Shown: piece after piece, positions 51,243 to 62,631 of the stretch
Layout of the letters: the number at the start of each line of letters is the position of its first letter
Numbering within the stretch: the first letter of the stretch is position 1
NCBI RefSeq assembly: GCF_029931775.1
Contig: NC_079312.1
Span: forward strand, 12,841,821 to 12,905,820
DNA from: Euleptes europaea
Taxonomy: Eukaryota; Chordata; Lepidosauria; Squamata; Sphaerodactylidae
DNA: 64,000 bases
Direction: 5' to 3'
Made by a program: the position numbers and the translations under genes
The notes under the pieces: generated by a model
Seen by the model: only the letters and a program-made list of their open reading frames with translations
Told to the model about the DNA's origin: nothing
Database searches by the model: none

Positions 51243-52540
51243 GTGATAATGAGGGATCGACTGAAAATGAGAACATTTCTTCACAGGGAAATCCAAAGCA
51301 AGTGGAATTTCGTGGGGCGGTTCTCGGAAAAGCTAAAGACATTTCCCGGCCTCAAGATCCAGGACAACCTACAGAGAAACGGCACGGTCTAAAAAGGAAG
51401 CCAGGAACCAACCCGGTAAAAAAGGCAAGCTTGTCTGTTTTAGAAGGAGGCAGAGGAGAACCCAACGACACACCAGCTAGGCCCGCATTTGAGAGCTCAG
51501 AAATCTACGATGGGAATGATTTTGTTGAGGGCTCGGATTTCTTAATCGATGCCGAGGGCAAACCTCATAAACGCTCGGAGTCTAGGGAAATGTCTGGAGA
51601 GACCCCTGACATTGTCCAGCACTGGAACGAGAAGCTGAACAGGTGTCTGAGCTGTGGGAAAAATTTCCATCATGGTTTGAATGGGGATGAGGGAAACCAA
51701 AACCATCTAGGAGAGAAGCCTGATGAATGCTCTGAATGTGGGAAGAACTCTACCAAGGACTTGGGCCTTGTCGAGCATGAAGAACCACACCCGGAAGAGA
51801 AGGTTTACGCCTGTGTAACTTGTGGGGAGAGTTTCCGTTTGTATTCGAGCCTTATGAAACATGAGCGAACCCACGCACCCTTTGAGTGTGAAAAAATGTC
51901 ACGTCAGAGTGGCAGCCCGCTAACTTCCGAAAACGTGGCAGAGAAGCCATATAAATGCCCCACCTGCGGCAAGAGCTTTAGCAAAAGCTCAGGCCTTCGG
52001 TTCCACAAGAGAATCCACACAGGGGAGAGGCCCTATGAGTGCGCAGATTGTGGGAAAAGTTTCAGCCAGAGGTCCAACCTCATCCTGCACGAGAGAACCC
52101 ACACGGGGGTGAAGCCCTTCCGGTGCTCCGACTGCGGGAAGAGCTTCCTTCGCAGCTCAGACCTCGTGAGGCACGAAATCACCCACACCGGCGAGAAACC
52201 GTACACCTGCTCCGAATGCGGGAGGTCTTTCGGACACAACTCGACCCTTGTCGCGCACGAGCGGACCCACACGGGGGAGAAACCGTACAAGTGCTCCATC
52301 TGCGGGAGAAGCTTCCGGCACCACTCGGGCCTGATCAAGCACGAGCGGACCCACACGGGGGAGAGGCCTTACCCGTGCCCGGCCTGTGGGAAGGGCTTCA
52401 GTCAGAGCTCGGGGCTGACATTACACATGAGGACTCACACGGGAGAGAAACCGTACCAGTGCTTGGTTTGTGGGAAGAGCTACAGTCAGAGGTCAAAGCT
52501 CACGAAACACGAGAGAACCCACATGGTCGGGAAAATGTAA
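51243..52540 (+). CDS. SCAN zinc-finger protein, C2H2 finger exon 3 (locus D)
   Basis: The exon follows the acceptor TTCCCGCCTTTGACAG and completes a Gly codon from exon 2. It encodes about 432 residues. A charged spacer leads to two imperfect fingers: one near CLSCGKNF lacks proper His spacing, and CSECGKNSTKDLGLVEHEEPH keeps the spacing but has lost the core Phe. One canonical finger follows (CVTCGESF). A spacer of some 25 residues interrupts the array. Then seven canonical fingers in tandem run to the TAA stop, starting CPTCGKSF and ending CLVCGKSY. Linkers are TGEKPY or near variants. No AATAAA was found close downstream. It is the longest protein of the cluster. Confidence 0.9.
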
Positions 52541-52944
52541 CTGGAGGTGGCGTGGGGGGGTGGAACTGAGGGAGACGGCAAACTCTGCTTTGGGGCTTCA
52601 TACTTATAAAGATGGCTGTGAAATAGTTGTCTCTGTTTCTCAGGGCTCGACCAAGGATTTTTCTAACCAAACAAAAAACTGAAGGAGAGATCGAACCTTT
52701 GATGCGGGTGCACGCATCGAGAAAGAGAAACTTTAGCCAACTATTGGCGCACACAGGTTGCAGAGTACAAGAATACATTTAAAAGCACTTTCTCAGGGCT
52801 TGAACAAGGAAGGCTTTGGTATGCTCTGCGCAAAGAGTCCCGTTTGAATATTTTTTCAGATAAGTTGGTTTGTGGTATATTTTGGCCCCTTGGCCAGGGA
52901 TTTTGCATTGTAGCTTCCTTCCCTTCTGAGTTCCTTAACTTAGG

Positions 52945-53537
52945 GCCTGTTCAAATTGCCTTTATAATCTGTTTGAGCAGCAGGTTGCTAATGGATTTTT
53001 TGTGTCAGTTCAGACACAACCGGTTGGGCTCCTGGCTGCTAACGGATTTTTCTTTTACCTGTTCAGACGAAGCCGCTTGGGTCCCATTTGCAAAGCGAGG
53101 CTGAGCTGGTTTTTATGAAAACTGTTTTCAGTTCTTGCTTGCACCTCTGAATTGCTCCAGTGTGCTGTTTGAACTGCCTGGAGCACTTTGGGAAGGACCT
53201 AAATTGTTTTCCTGCCTTTTTTGCCGTTGTGTTCTTTTTTAATGTCCTGAGATTTGCGTTATAGCGCTATAGCTATACAACATTATAGCTATATAACGCT
53301 ATAGCGCTATAACGCAAATCTCAGAACGTCCCCCCCCAAAAAAGCTGGAAAAGATCACACCAGCAAAAAAGCCGGGAAAACAATCGCGGGGCTGTTTGAA
53401 CTAGCCAGAGTGCTTTAGAGATGGCTCATAGATGGATTGAAGTGAGCTGTATGAACACCCATCTTTCTATCGCTTTATTCCAAAACAGGCCAACAACATT
53501 ACATCCGGTTTAGAACTGTAATCTGAATAGGGCCTTA
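52945..53537. repeat. foldback element with perfect central palindrome
   Basis: CCTGTTCAAATTGCC at the left and its degraded inverse at the right, GTTTTCCTGCCTTTTTTGCC and its inverse, and a core GAGATTTGCGTTATAGCGCT against AGCGCTATAACGCAAATCTC define a large inverted repeat. No coding. The superfamily is unknown; no clear target duplication. 53540-54250 holds nothing recognised. Confidence 0.65.
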
Positions 53538-54254
53538 GTTTTCCATTTCCGTGTACTTCACCTGTGCGTGTATACGTTTTTCAATCCAACCCTGTACCTG
53601 TTTTCTCTCATTTAATGACGCAGGACTTCTTCCGCACACCTCTGCGGAAGTTCTGTGGCCTAAGTCTGCCATCTGCTGCAGCTAGTGGATGCGTTCCCAA
53701 CTTCACGCATGGGGGCTGGGTATAATTTGTACCGTGCTTTGTATAAATCATGCAGATTGACACACGTATGCGAAACTTCTTTTGGTTTTCATGGTCTTAG
53801 GTAGGGCAAAGGGACTGAACCCTCCCTCCTAAGCCCTTCTAAGCCCTGCGCAACTATCCCTCTGGCTTTTGTGCTGTTAAGCATATCTTTGCAACCCTAA
53901 GATCTAGGAACATTTTTAAATGGAAACTGAGAATCTCAAAAAAGCTGCTTTCTGCACCCTCTAACCGCTTCCTATGCCCCCCTACGCTCCCCTGGAATCT
54001 AGACCTCTCTATGGGAATGTTGTTCTTTTTAAAACAAGGCATTGAAATTATGTGCCAAAGCCAAGCAGATCTTTCCCCAAGACAGGTATGAATGCTTGAC
54101 CTATAGAAATCAAGGATGTTAAGCTGCTTAGCGTTGGGAGTAATTATACTCCGCTTTTGCTAACCTGCAGTAAAGTAGAATAAAGGGCTGCTCCAGCCTT
54201 TCCCCCTAGGAAATCCTGATTAGACAAGCCACCTACCCCCCCCCCTTGAATGAA

Positions 54255-54645
54255 TGATGCACCATGAAGTCGCAACTGATTCATGACAACCCCATTTGTA
54301 GGGTGTCCAAGGCAAGAGACCAGTGGAGGTGGTTTGCCATTGCTTTCCTCCACGTAGCAACCCTCATCTTCATAGAATCATAGAGCTGGAAGGGACCACC
54401 AGGGTCATCTAGCCCAACCCCCTGCACAATGCAGGAAATTCACAACTACCTCCTCCACACACACTCCCAGTGACCCCTACTTTGTGCCCAGAAGATGGCC
54501 AAGATGCCCTCCCTCTCATGATCTGCATAAGGTCATAGCATTGCTGACAGACGGCCATCTAGCCTCTGCTTAAAAACCTCCAGGGAAGGAGAGCTTAACA
54601 CCTCCCGAGGAAGCCTGTTCCACTGAGGAACCGCTCTTGTTGTGC
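54255..54645 (-). mobile_element. 5S-SINE tail fragment followed by CR1 3' end
   Basis: AAGTCGCAACTGATTCATGA and GGTGGTTTGCCATTGC are SINE. ATCATAGAGCTGGAAGGGAC through TTAAAAACCTCCAGGG and GAAGCCTGTTCCACTGAGG is CR1, antisense. 54650-55230 is unassigned. Confidence 0.75.
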
Positions 54646-55231
54646 CTAAAACATTACCCCAGGTAGATCTGATCAAGGATAACGCACTGGCGATCAGGAA
54701 TTACTTTTACAGCTTATGCTATTTAACTGTACCAGTTTAACAATACAAGCTGGGATCAAGTTTCTCCAGCCAAAACCAAAAGAATCACACTGCAGAAAGA
54801 ATCACACTGTAGTTCAGCATTCATCAACCTTTATACACTTTCAACAATTGCCTTCAATAAAGATACATTTCTACTTTTCCCATGGTGTCATTCTTGGCTA
54901 TTGAAATCAGCAAGGTTGGCAGCGAGCGATTCTCTAATTGCACATGCGTTAGGTCTGAACAGAGAGTCCCCTCACCAGGAACATCAGAGTCCCTTTAACT
55001 AGAAAATGAGCAAAATACCGGCAGCTGTTACTTGTTGCAGTTAGAGGAATGTGTGCGTGCTTTATGCAGACTAAGTGAATAGAAAGCAAGAGGAAAAGAG
55101 AGGCGGGGGGGCGGATCTTGATACGCGTTTATCTACACTGGTGTCATGTGTAAAAGGATTCCTGCTACTGTTTATGTACATGGGAAGTTTATAGCGCCAC
55201 AGGTAAAAGACCTTTATTGGGAGCACTTTCA

Positions 55232-55550
55232 CTCTAACTGTTAGAAAACTCTTCCTAATGTCTAGGCGGAAACTCTTTGATTTAATTTCAACCCGTTGGT
55301 TCTGGTCCGACCTTCTGGGGCAACAGAAAACAACTCGACACCATCCTCCATACGACAGCCTTTCAAGTACTTGGAGATGGTTATCATATCCCCTCTCAGT
55401 CTTCCCCTCTTCAGGCTAAACATACCCCAGCTCCTTCAGCCGTTCCTCATGGGACTCGGTCTCCAGACCCCTCACCATCTTTGTCTTCCTTGGTGGTCTC
55501 TCATCCAAGTATTAACTGTGGCCAACCCTCCTTAGCTTCCAAGCTCTGGC
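55232..55550 (-). mobile_element. CR1 ORF2 C-terminus fragment and 5S-SINE fragment
   Basis: TCTTCCTAATGTCTAGGCGG, GTTCTGGTCCGACCTTCTGG and CTTCAGGCTAAACATACCC are antisense CR1. CTTGGTGGTCTCTCATCC is 5S SINE. Confidence 0.75.
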
Positions 55551-55559
55551 AAGATCAAT

Positions 55560-55570
55560 CTACTTTATAT

Positions 55571-55601
<31 letters not shown>

Positions 55602-55790
55602 TACCCCACTCTTTCTCAACTGACGTTGGGCTCAGGATGGCTTCCAACAGCACATATCATACAATATCAGTTAAAACATAAGTTAAAACACAGAAATCAA
55701 AACAACATACAGATTAAAATAAGGCCATCCAATTGACACCTACTGTAATAATAAAATATAATTTCCTAAAGGTGAGGAGGGCCCATGAGC
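55560..55790 (-). mobile_element. (TATT)n-headed LINE-type tail
   Basis: About nine TTTA units are followed by TACCCCACTCTTTCTCAAC and an A-rich region with AAAACATAAGTTAAAACA. Same family as at 29366. Confidence 0.55.
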
Positions 55791-55937
55791 AGAAGGCCAG
55801 GGAACTCTGCAGCCCAGCGTCCGGTTTCCCACAGGGGCCTGGAGGTTCTCCTGAGATTTTGTGGGTTCCCACAGTACAGAGGCAAGGCCACTGAGCCCAC
55901 ATTGAGTGTACAGCACAGAACCATCCCCAGAATCCTT

Positions 55938-56065
55938 TCATAGAATCATAGAGTTGGAATGGACCACCAGGGCCATCAAGTCCAACCCCCTGCACAATGC
56001 AGGAAATTCACAACTACCTCCCCCCTCCACATCCCTAATGACCAGAAGATGGCCAAGATGCCCTT
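55938..56065 (-). mobile_element. CR1 3' end fragment
   Basis: AGAATCATAGAGTTGGAATGG, CCAACCCCCTGCACAATGC and GAAGATGGCCAAGATGCCC are present. 56066-57059 has no gene; only a 60-bp direct repeat is noted below. Confidence 0.8.
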
Positions 56066-56777
56066 TGCCGCAGTGTGCACCGCAGAACCCTTCCCGTACT
56101 TTTTTGCAGCCAAAGCTTCCCCATCATTGGAGAAAATGTAGCCTGAAAGTTTGGGAGGCGGGTGGTGGGGGGACACGTGATTTTCTAAACATTATGTCCT
56201 CGTTTCTTCCATCCTTGCAGGTACCAATAAAGGTATCTCTTTATGAAGGCGGTGTGGCTGTTTTTAATCCACAAAGTTTATTAAATAACACCACCATTTG
56301 CATTTACCTTATTTGATCTGCTGGATAACACATTTGCTGTCCCCATGCATGGGTTTTCTGGGTGAGTTGCTCTGGGAAGCCTCCTCGTTGGAAGAAAGCA
56401 AGTCCAGAGCCGAGTACTGGAAAGCTTCCTTTTAAGACAGGTGACTTTGTAGCCTCTTTGCACCAGAAATTACTAACAATCACATCCAAAGCAGGCACAG
56501 CAGAGTTACCCACACCCAAGGGAGACATTGGAAGGAGGAGACCCTAGAAGAGCAACTCACAAAGAGAAGCAACTGGCAGCCTCTGCTGAGAGTGGGTAAA
56601 TTTGATTGCATCTCTGCCTCAGGAATGGCTGAGTGATTCCCTTACCTACAGTGCAGAGCCCAGACACAATTCTTAACCGAGGTTGGCTAGAAGGAAGTAA
56701 ATGGGGACAATGTATGATGTCTTTGGGTATGTGTGGGGGAGAACAATGTGCCACATCCTGAGCCCCTTGGAAGAAGG

Positions 56778-56966
56778 GCAAGGTAAAAATGTAATGCATA
56801 CAGACCAGTGACTCATACAGAGCTGCAGCGGTCAACCTCATCCGGGGTTGGGGCTGGTCTCACTGGAGCCTTTGTCTTGCCTCTCACAAATCCAGCCTAC
56901 AAGGACAGGGTAAAAATGTAATGGATGTAGACCACTGACTCATACAGAGCTGCAGTAGTCAGTCAA
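56778..56966 (+). repeat. direct repeat of about 60 bp
   Basis: GGTAAAAATGTAATG and GACTCATACAGAGCTGCAG occur at 56778-56838 and again at 56905-56965, in the same order, with about 66 bp between the copies. Confidence 0.7.
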
Positions 56967-57059
56967 TAGAAGCCAAATTGGGTAGCGTTAACTGGTGAAT
57001 GCAAAGCACACACACACACATTCTAAGTTTTATTTTCATTTATTGTTATTTTAATTCAT

Positions 57060-57270
57060 TTATACCCTGCCTTTCCCCGCAATGGGAACCCAAAGCCGAT
57101 TACAGCATTCTCCTCTTCTCCATTTTATCCTTCCAACAACCCTGTGAGGTAGGTTATGTGGAGAGAGTGTGACTGGGCCAAGGTCACCCAGCGAGCTTCC
57201 ATGGTATGAGTGGAGATTCAAACCTGGATCTTCCAGATACTTGTCCAGCACTCTTAACTGCTAGGCCAGC
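57060..57270 (-). mobile_element. tRNA-derived SINE, divergent family
   Basis: TATACCCTGCCTTTCCCCGC, CAACCCTGTGAGGTAGGTTA, GGCCAAGGTCACCCAGCGAG and AACTGCTAGGCCAGC are an antisense copy related to 16565. Confidence 0.65.
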
Positions 57271-57271
57271 T

Positions 57272-58915
57272 TTTGAAGATCATCTTCCTCTATTTGAAGG
57301 ATCCCTTTCTCAAAAGCTAAACTTGATGTTTCTCAAAACAGGCAAAGATTCAACTCACTTCATCAACAAAATCAGTCCATTAAGACTCAATCCAAAGGAT
57401 ATATTAATCAGTTTTGATGTTGTATCCCTCTTTACCAAGGTTCCAGTTAAAGACACAATCTCATTGATTAACCAGATTTTTCCAGAAGATATAACAGCCT
57501 TATTTCACCATTGTTTGACAACAAGTTATTTCCTATGGGATCAAGAATTTTATGAACAGATTGATGGAGTAGCTATGGGAAGTCCACTCAGTCCAGTAAT
57601 AGCAAACTTTTACATGGAATATTTTGAAAAGACAGCATTAGAATCAGCACCTTACAAACCTACAGTCTGGTTCAGGTTCGTAGATGATACATTTACCATT
57701 TGGAGCCATGGTGAAGAAAAATTAATGGACTTTCTAAACCATCTTAATAATATCCATCCAAACATTCAGTTTACCATGGAAAAGGAAATTGAGGGTAAAC
57801 TCCCATTTCTTGATACCCTTGTCATCCGTAAATCAAACCTTCAGTTAGGTCACAAGGTCTACCGGAAACCAACTCACACAGATCGCTACTTACACAAAAA
57901 CTCCAACCACCACCCCCGACAGAAAAGAGGAATAATCAAAACATTAATGGACCGTGCAAGACGGATCTGTGAACCACAGTTTCTCAAGGAAGAAACTAAC
58001 CATCTAAATCACGCACTGCTAGCAAACGGCTACTCCAAGAATGAAATCAGAAGGGCCATTGAACCAAACAAAAATCAGAAAACTCAAGAAAAACAGTCTC
58101 CCATAGGAAAGGTATTCTTGCCATTTATTAAAGGAGTCACTGATAGGATGGAGAAACTTTTGAAAAAACATAACCTACAAACAGTGTTTAAACCCACCAA
58201 GAAAATACAACAAATGCTACGATCAGCAAAAGACAAAAGAGACCCCCTCACCTCTGCAGGAGTATATCGTATACCTTGCAGCTGTGGAGAAGTTTACATC
58301 GGGACCACAAAACGCAGCATACAAACAAGGATAAAAGAACATGAAAGATACTGCAGACTTGGCCAACCTGAGAAATCAGCAGTGGCTGAACATGGACTGA
58401 CACAAACAGGACACAGGGTCTTATTCCAAGACACTGAAAGACTGGACAATTCTACCAACTATTTTGTCAGATTGCACAGAGAAGCCATTGAAATTCACAA
58501 ACATCAGCACAACTTTAACAGAAAAGAGGAGAGTTTAAGAATGAATAAGGCTTGGCTTCCTGCCCTGAAACACCTCCAGACAAAGACAACATTCAACAAT
58601 AGCCATACAGATTAGTTTTGGATTACACACATTAACAGATCACTTCAGGATACAATGGTTCCATATTAACATACCATACCCTCATTAGCACATTATCTTG
58701 ATACTTACAGGACAATACTTTTGCAGGACAATACTCAGCTCAAACCCAACCCCTTTCTGACTATATATTACTCTTTCTACACCCTTGACACTGAGAGACA
58801 CTGTCCTTCAGTGTTACTACTCTGAAGATGCCTGCCACAGTTGCTGGCGAAACGTCAGGAAAGAAAATTCCAAGACCACGGTTACACAGCCCGGATAACC
58901 TACAAGAACCAATTC
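57272..58915 (+). mobile_element. Penelope-like retroelement, 5'-truncated, with open RT plus GIY-YIG frame
   Basis: A frame of about 447 codons stays open to the stop at 58613-58615. The first about 200 residues are reverse transcriptase: LISFDVVSLFTKVPV, GVAMGSPLSPVIANFYMEYF and VWFRFVDDTFTIW with the FVDD catalytic pair. Residues near the end form the GIY-YIG endonuclease diagnostic of Penelope-like elements (VYRIPCSCGEVYIGTTKRSI, RIKEHERYC, HGLTQTGH). The N-terminal part and the 5' end are missing. The 3' region ends with CTGAAGATGCCTGCCACAG, GGCGAAACGTCAGG and the GATAACCTACAAGAACC terminus found in the tail dimers at 15726, 22590 and 61124. It is the likely source family of those tails. 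Confidence 0.88.
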
Positions 58916-58956
58916 TCAACAGTGATGATCTGTAGCGAAAAAATAAAAATACATAA

Positions 58957-59395
58957 ACAACAGTACAGAAGAGGGCAAACGGGGTGATTAGGGGGTTGGA
59001 GCACCTTCCGTATAAGGAAAGGCTGAAGAGTCTGGGACTTTTCAGTTTAGAAAGGAGACGATCAAGGGGGTAATTATAGAGGTTTATAAAATTATGCATG
59101 GGGTGGAGAGAGCTGACCAAAAGAGCTTTTTCTCCCTCTCCCAAAATACTAGAACTTGAGAGCATCCAATGAAACTCGCAGGCAGTAGATTCAGGACGGA
59201 TGAAAGGAAATACTTCTTTACACGCTGAATAAGTGAGCTTTGGCTCACAAAAGCTCGATACTCTGCCAGAAATTTTGTTAGTCTTTAAGGGGCTACAGTT
59301 GCTCTTTTCTACTTTACATAGCGAGTGATTAAAATGTGGAATTCGCTGCCAGAAGATGTAGTGATGGACCACCGGCATAGATGGCTAGAAAAGTG
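58957..59395 (+). mobile_element. CR1 LINE 3' region with a Penelope-like tail insertion (59223-59312)
   Basis: GGAGCACCTTCCGTATAAGG, GAAAGGCTGAAGAGTCTGGG and AAATGTGGAATTCGCTGCC are CR1. The inserted piece has GAGCTTTGGCTCACAAAAGC and TTTGTTAGTCTTTAAGGGG, bounded by TTTACA. Confidence 0.7.
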
Positions 59396-59579
59396 AAGTA
59401 GACAGATTCGTGGAACGGTTGAGGTCTCCCTAGAGTCCGATCAGATGTTGGAATTCAGTCTTTCAGATCCTGGGATCCCCTTTGTTCGAATACAGGACCT
59501 GGTACTCTTGGGAGTCTGACTGGTTGTGTTGGACTGGCATTAGCACGCCAGGCAACGGCCCATTTTGGCAAAAGGAGGA

Positions 59580-59805
59580 CAGGTCTATCGGTGGCTACCA
59601 ACCATGGTGTCTAAAAGGAACCTCCGCATTTAGAGGCAGTCCACCCCTGAATCCCAGTACCAGGAGGCAACATCAGGGGAAGGCCTCAGCCTCTATGCCC
59701 TGTTCTTGGCCCTCCAGAGGAACTGGTTGGCTGCTGTGGGAGACGGGATGCTGGACTGGATGGACCTCTGGTCTGATCCTGCAGAGCTCTTCTTAGGTTC
59801 TAACA
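59580..59805 (+). mobile_element. CR1-type 3' UTR, second subfamily
   Basis: GGAACCTCCGCATTTAGAGG, CCTGTTCTTGGCCCTCCAG and CTGGACTGGATGGACCTCTG up to CTTCTTAGGTTCTAACAG are present. Confidence 0.65.
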
Positions 59806-59821
59806 GTCCTTATTATAAAGG

Positions 59822-60065
59822 AGTAAGTGTAGGGTTAGTTGCATTATGAGAAGACAAGAGTCACTGGAAAAGACAATCATTCCAGGAAAAGTTGAAGGCA
59901 GCAGGAAAAGAGTAAGACCCAACATGAGATGGATTGACTCTATAAAGGAAGCCACAGTTTGCAAGACCTGAGCAAGGCTGTTCAGGATAGGACGTTTTGG
60001 AGAACATTGATTCATAGGGTCGCCATGAGTCAGAAGCGACTTGACGGCACTTAACGCACACACCC
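59822..60065 (+). mobile_element. RTE-BovB 3' end
   Basis: AAGACAAGAGTCACTGGAAA, GCAGGAAAAGAGTAAGACCC and GCCATGAGTCAGAAGCGACT with a CA tail are sense BovB, 5' truncated. Confidence 0.85.
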
Positions 60066-60072
60066 AAGTGTA

Positions 60073-60261
60073 GGGTTGCCAGCTCCAGGTTGGAAAATAC
60101 CTAGAGGTTTTAGGGGTGGAGCCTGGGGAGGGCAGGGTTTGAGGGAAGGAGGGACTTCAATGGGGTATACCTTCCAAAGCAGCCTTTTCTCCAGGTGCAC
60201 TGATCTGTCGCCTGGAGATCAATTGTAATAGCAGGAGATCTCCAGCCACCATCTGGAGGTT
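60073..60261 (+). mobile_element. GTTGCC-type element, interrupted at its 3' terminal repeat
   Basis: AGGGTTGCCAGCTCCAGGTT to CCACCATCTGGAGGTT. The remaining GGCAACCCT was not found downstream, so the far side of the insertion is lost or beyond recognition. Confidence 0.7.
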
Positions 60262-60561
60262 AAACAATTATACACTTGAGCTGCAATATGAAAGTTAATC
60301 AAACCTATGCAGCTACTACGGCAAAAATAAATTAAACATAAACCAATGGTACAATTTCTTATATATATTTCTGTTTCTGTTATTCCACAGAACTCTTAGG
60401 AGAATTGTTGAAAATATTTATGCAAATATACAACCTTGTTGCTCCACAAGAGTTCAAAATGATCTTATTGTACAGGCTTAAAAATGAAGAAGTATAAGTA
60501 TATAGTCTTGTTGCTCCACAAGAGTAACTTAAGATGAAAGTATATACATAATAATAACAAA

Positions 60562-60613
60562 ACAAGACAGGATTCCGGGATATGTCCTGTTTCAAAATAA
60601 ATTTCCTCAGTTG
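60562..60613 (-). ncRNA. hammerhead-ribozyme-like motif
   Basis: On the minus strand CTGAGGA (60610-60604), 10 nt, GAAA, then stem III of six perfect pairs (ACAGGA with TCCTGT, plus-strand positions 60585-60590 and 60567-60572), then C at 60566. Stem I is CAA with TTG. Stem II is weak (two A-T pairs). It is homologous to the motif at 2757. Confidence 0.4.
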
Positions 60614-60980
60614 GTAAGTATAAAATGTCCAGTTGTTCGTTGTTTGTTCTCTTGCCCTTTTAGGAGCAGTTTGTTCAGTGCTGCGTTGTGCTGACTGCTG
60701 TATGTGAAGTTATTTTCAATGCAATTAAATATATTAAGTGCAGAAGGTGTACGGTGAAAACACACACAACAAACAGTACACAGGGTACAAAGGACCAAGA
60801 AGATTCAAACAGATAAAGGAAGAACTAAATGTTGTTGCTTATCAATGATTTGACAATTTTTTTCTCAGAGTTTTTTTCATCAGCTGATCAATTTCTCAAT
60901 AAGAATTCTGTACAATATATATCCATAATAGGTACAATTCCAACTGCCCACAGGCTTGATGATGAATCAGTGTAAAAGCG

Positions 60981-61030
60981 CTGATGAAGCTTTGGCAAAA
61001 CGTGAATAATGATCTAGACAACACGTCCAT
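60981..61030 (+). ncRNA. hammerhead-ribozyme-like motif, decayed core
   Basis: CTGATGA (60981-60987), a GC/GC stem II, AAAA in place of GAAA, stem III ACGTG (61000-61004) with CACGT (61022-61026), then C61027. The G12-equivalent change would impair cleavage. Stem I is poor. Confidence 0.3.
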
Positions 61031-61123
61031 CTTCATCTTCTCTCCAGCTGTTCTAGTTGTTTATATGTCTTCGAAACCTTTGGACAATTGCACTTACCTG
61101 GAAGTTTTAACTCTGTACTGTTT

Positions 61124-61236
61124 CTTGTAGGTTATCCGGGCTGTGTGACCGTGGTCTTGGAATTTTCTTTCCTGACGTTTCGCCAGCAACTGTGGCAGGC
61201 ATCTTCAGAGTAGTATCACTGAAGGACAGTGTCTCT
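61124..61236 (-). mobile_element. Penelope-like element tail
   Basis: GTTATCCGGGCTGTGTGACC, CTGACGTTTCGCCAGCAAC and GGCATCTTCAGAGTAG are bounded by CTCTGTACTGTTT on both sides (61111-61123 and 61237-61249). Confidence 0.8.
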
Positions 61237-61310
61237 CTCTGTACTGTTTGTTGTGTGTGTTTTCACCGTACACCTTCTGCACTTAATATATTTAATTGCT
61301 TTGAAAATTT

Positions 61311-62310
61311 GTGCTGTTTTTGTCTTTTCCATACTACACAGCACAGTGCCTTTTTTTCTGGTATGTGAAGTTATAGCAAGACTAGAAGTCTTTTTCAGCT
61401 ATGCTTCCATAGATTTTCAGATTATTCATATTGATCTCAGCCGGTATTTTCAGTCTCATCTTGCCTTAAATTTCAATGTAAATCAAATGGGACTCTGCCC
61501 CGCAAAAAGATGCTGCCCCCACCCCCCGTGCCACGACTGGTTCTGCGCATGTTGGATGCAACAGACTTGACAGGGAACAAGAGGCAGGAGGGGAAATGGC
61601 ATTTTTCCAAAGGCAGTGTATAACTGTGCATGAAAGGGTTAATCGTACAGACTCTCGCTTCCTAGACACATCTGGCCATGGGTATGCAAACAGAGTTTAA
61701 AAAGACCCCTTCCTGTCCAGCCCCCCTTTCCATTCCCTCCCCATGGTGGGGGGAAAGGGGCATCTGGAGTCGAGATGCCCAGGTGAGGGTTCCTACTACC
61801 AACAGAGGTAAGCGAGATCCATCCCTTTTCCAGTTTTATGGGGGGGGGGAGCACTGGGATTTGGGGCGTGGGAAAATTGGGGCTTCGGGGTTTTCCCACG
61901 TTACAGAACCCGGGAAGGCTTGCCAATCTGCGTGGGTGTATTGTTCTGATGCAACTGTTGCAATGAAAAACAGCTGTCTGGGGTGAGGAATGGCTATCCC
62001 CCCCCCCATGGAAGAGAAGAGCTCTCGCCAGGGGGAGCATGCAAAAGCAGAGTTACTCTGCCACCCTATACAGCCCCTCTAGCCTCTGCTTCGTCGATCC
62101 ACTGAAACCCGTGGGCTTCACCTGCAGGGGATTCACATTACGAGGGGCAGATCTCGTTTGCCAGATGTGCCTGCCTCTTTTGAAAACTGCTGGTAGACCA
62201 GAGGTGTGTTGGTTTATGCATTAACCCCCCCACACCGTGCTCCGGGAATTAAATACTCTAACCTCCCTCTTTAAAATTGCATTGTAATGATAAATAATAG
62301 ACAAATATTA
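61311..62310. other. intergenic stretch without recognised features
   Basis: No gene, RNA or repeat family could be supported. Short C-runs and G-runs are present near 61505-61530, 61840 and 61990. Confidence 0.5.
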
Positions 62311-62317
62311 CACAATA

Positions 62318-62398
62318 GTAGTAGAAAAGAGCAAGAGTCCAGTAGCACCTTTGTTAGTCTTTAAGGTGCTACTGGACTCTTGCTCTTTTCTACTACTG
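62318..62398. mobile_element. short Penelope-like tail inverted dimer
   Basis: GTAGTAGAAAAGAGCAAGAG and its exact inverse enclose GGTGCTACTGGACTC-type arms of about 30 bp. CAGACAGACTAACACGGCGA follows, the outer end of the family. Confidence 0.65.
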
Positions 62399-62528
62399 CA
62401 GACAGACTAACACGGCGACCCACTGTGAATTACACAATAGTGTTATGTCCATCCCTTCTTCCAAGGAGCTGAGTTAATGCAATCCCCTCCCCTCCTACTT
62501 TGTATCCTTCCAACAACCCTATGAGGTA

Positions 62529-62538
62529 GGCAAGGGAA

Positions 62539-62581
<43 letters not shown>
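62529..62581 (+). repeat. (GA)n microsatellite
   Basis: About 26 GA units with two A-for-G changes, directly after CAACCCTATGAGGTAGG, a SINE remnant. Confidence 0.95.
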
Positions 62582-62583
<2 letters not shown>

Positions 62584-62631
62584 CTGAGCTAAGGTCACTG
62601 GGAGTGCCATCCTAAACAGAGTTAGGGGAGG

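Larger units (their letters stand above)
60262..61310. mobile_element. retroinsertion of the hammerhead-bearing family, inverted arms
   Basis: It starts directly after CTGGAGGTT of a GTTGCC-type element. ATAAACCAATGGTACAATTT resembles the 1848-2966 element. AATATATTAAGTGCAGAAGG (about 60725) returns inverted at about 61270. A Penelope tail (61124-61236) is inserted with the 13-bp duplication CTCTGTACTGTTT. The right end is not defined. No frames. Confidence 0.55.
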
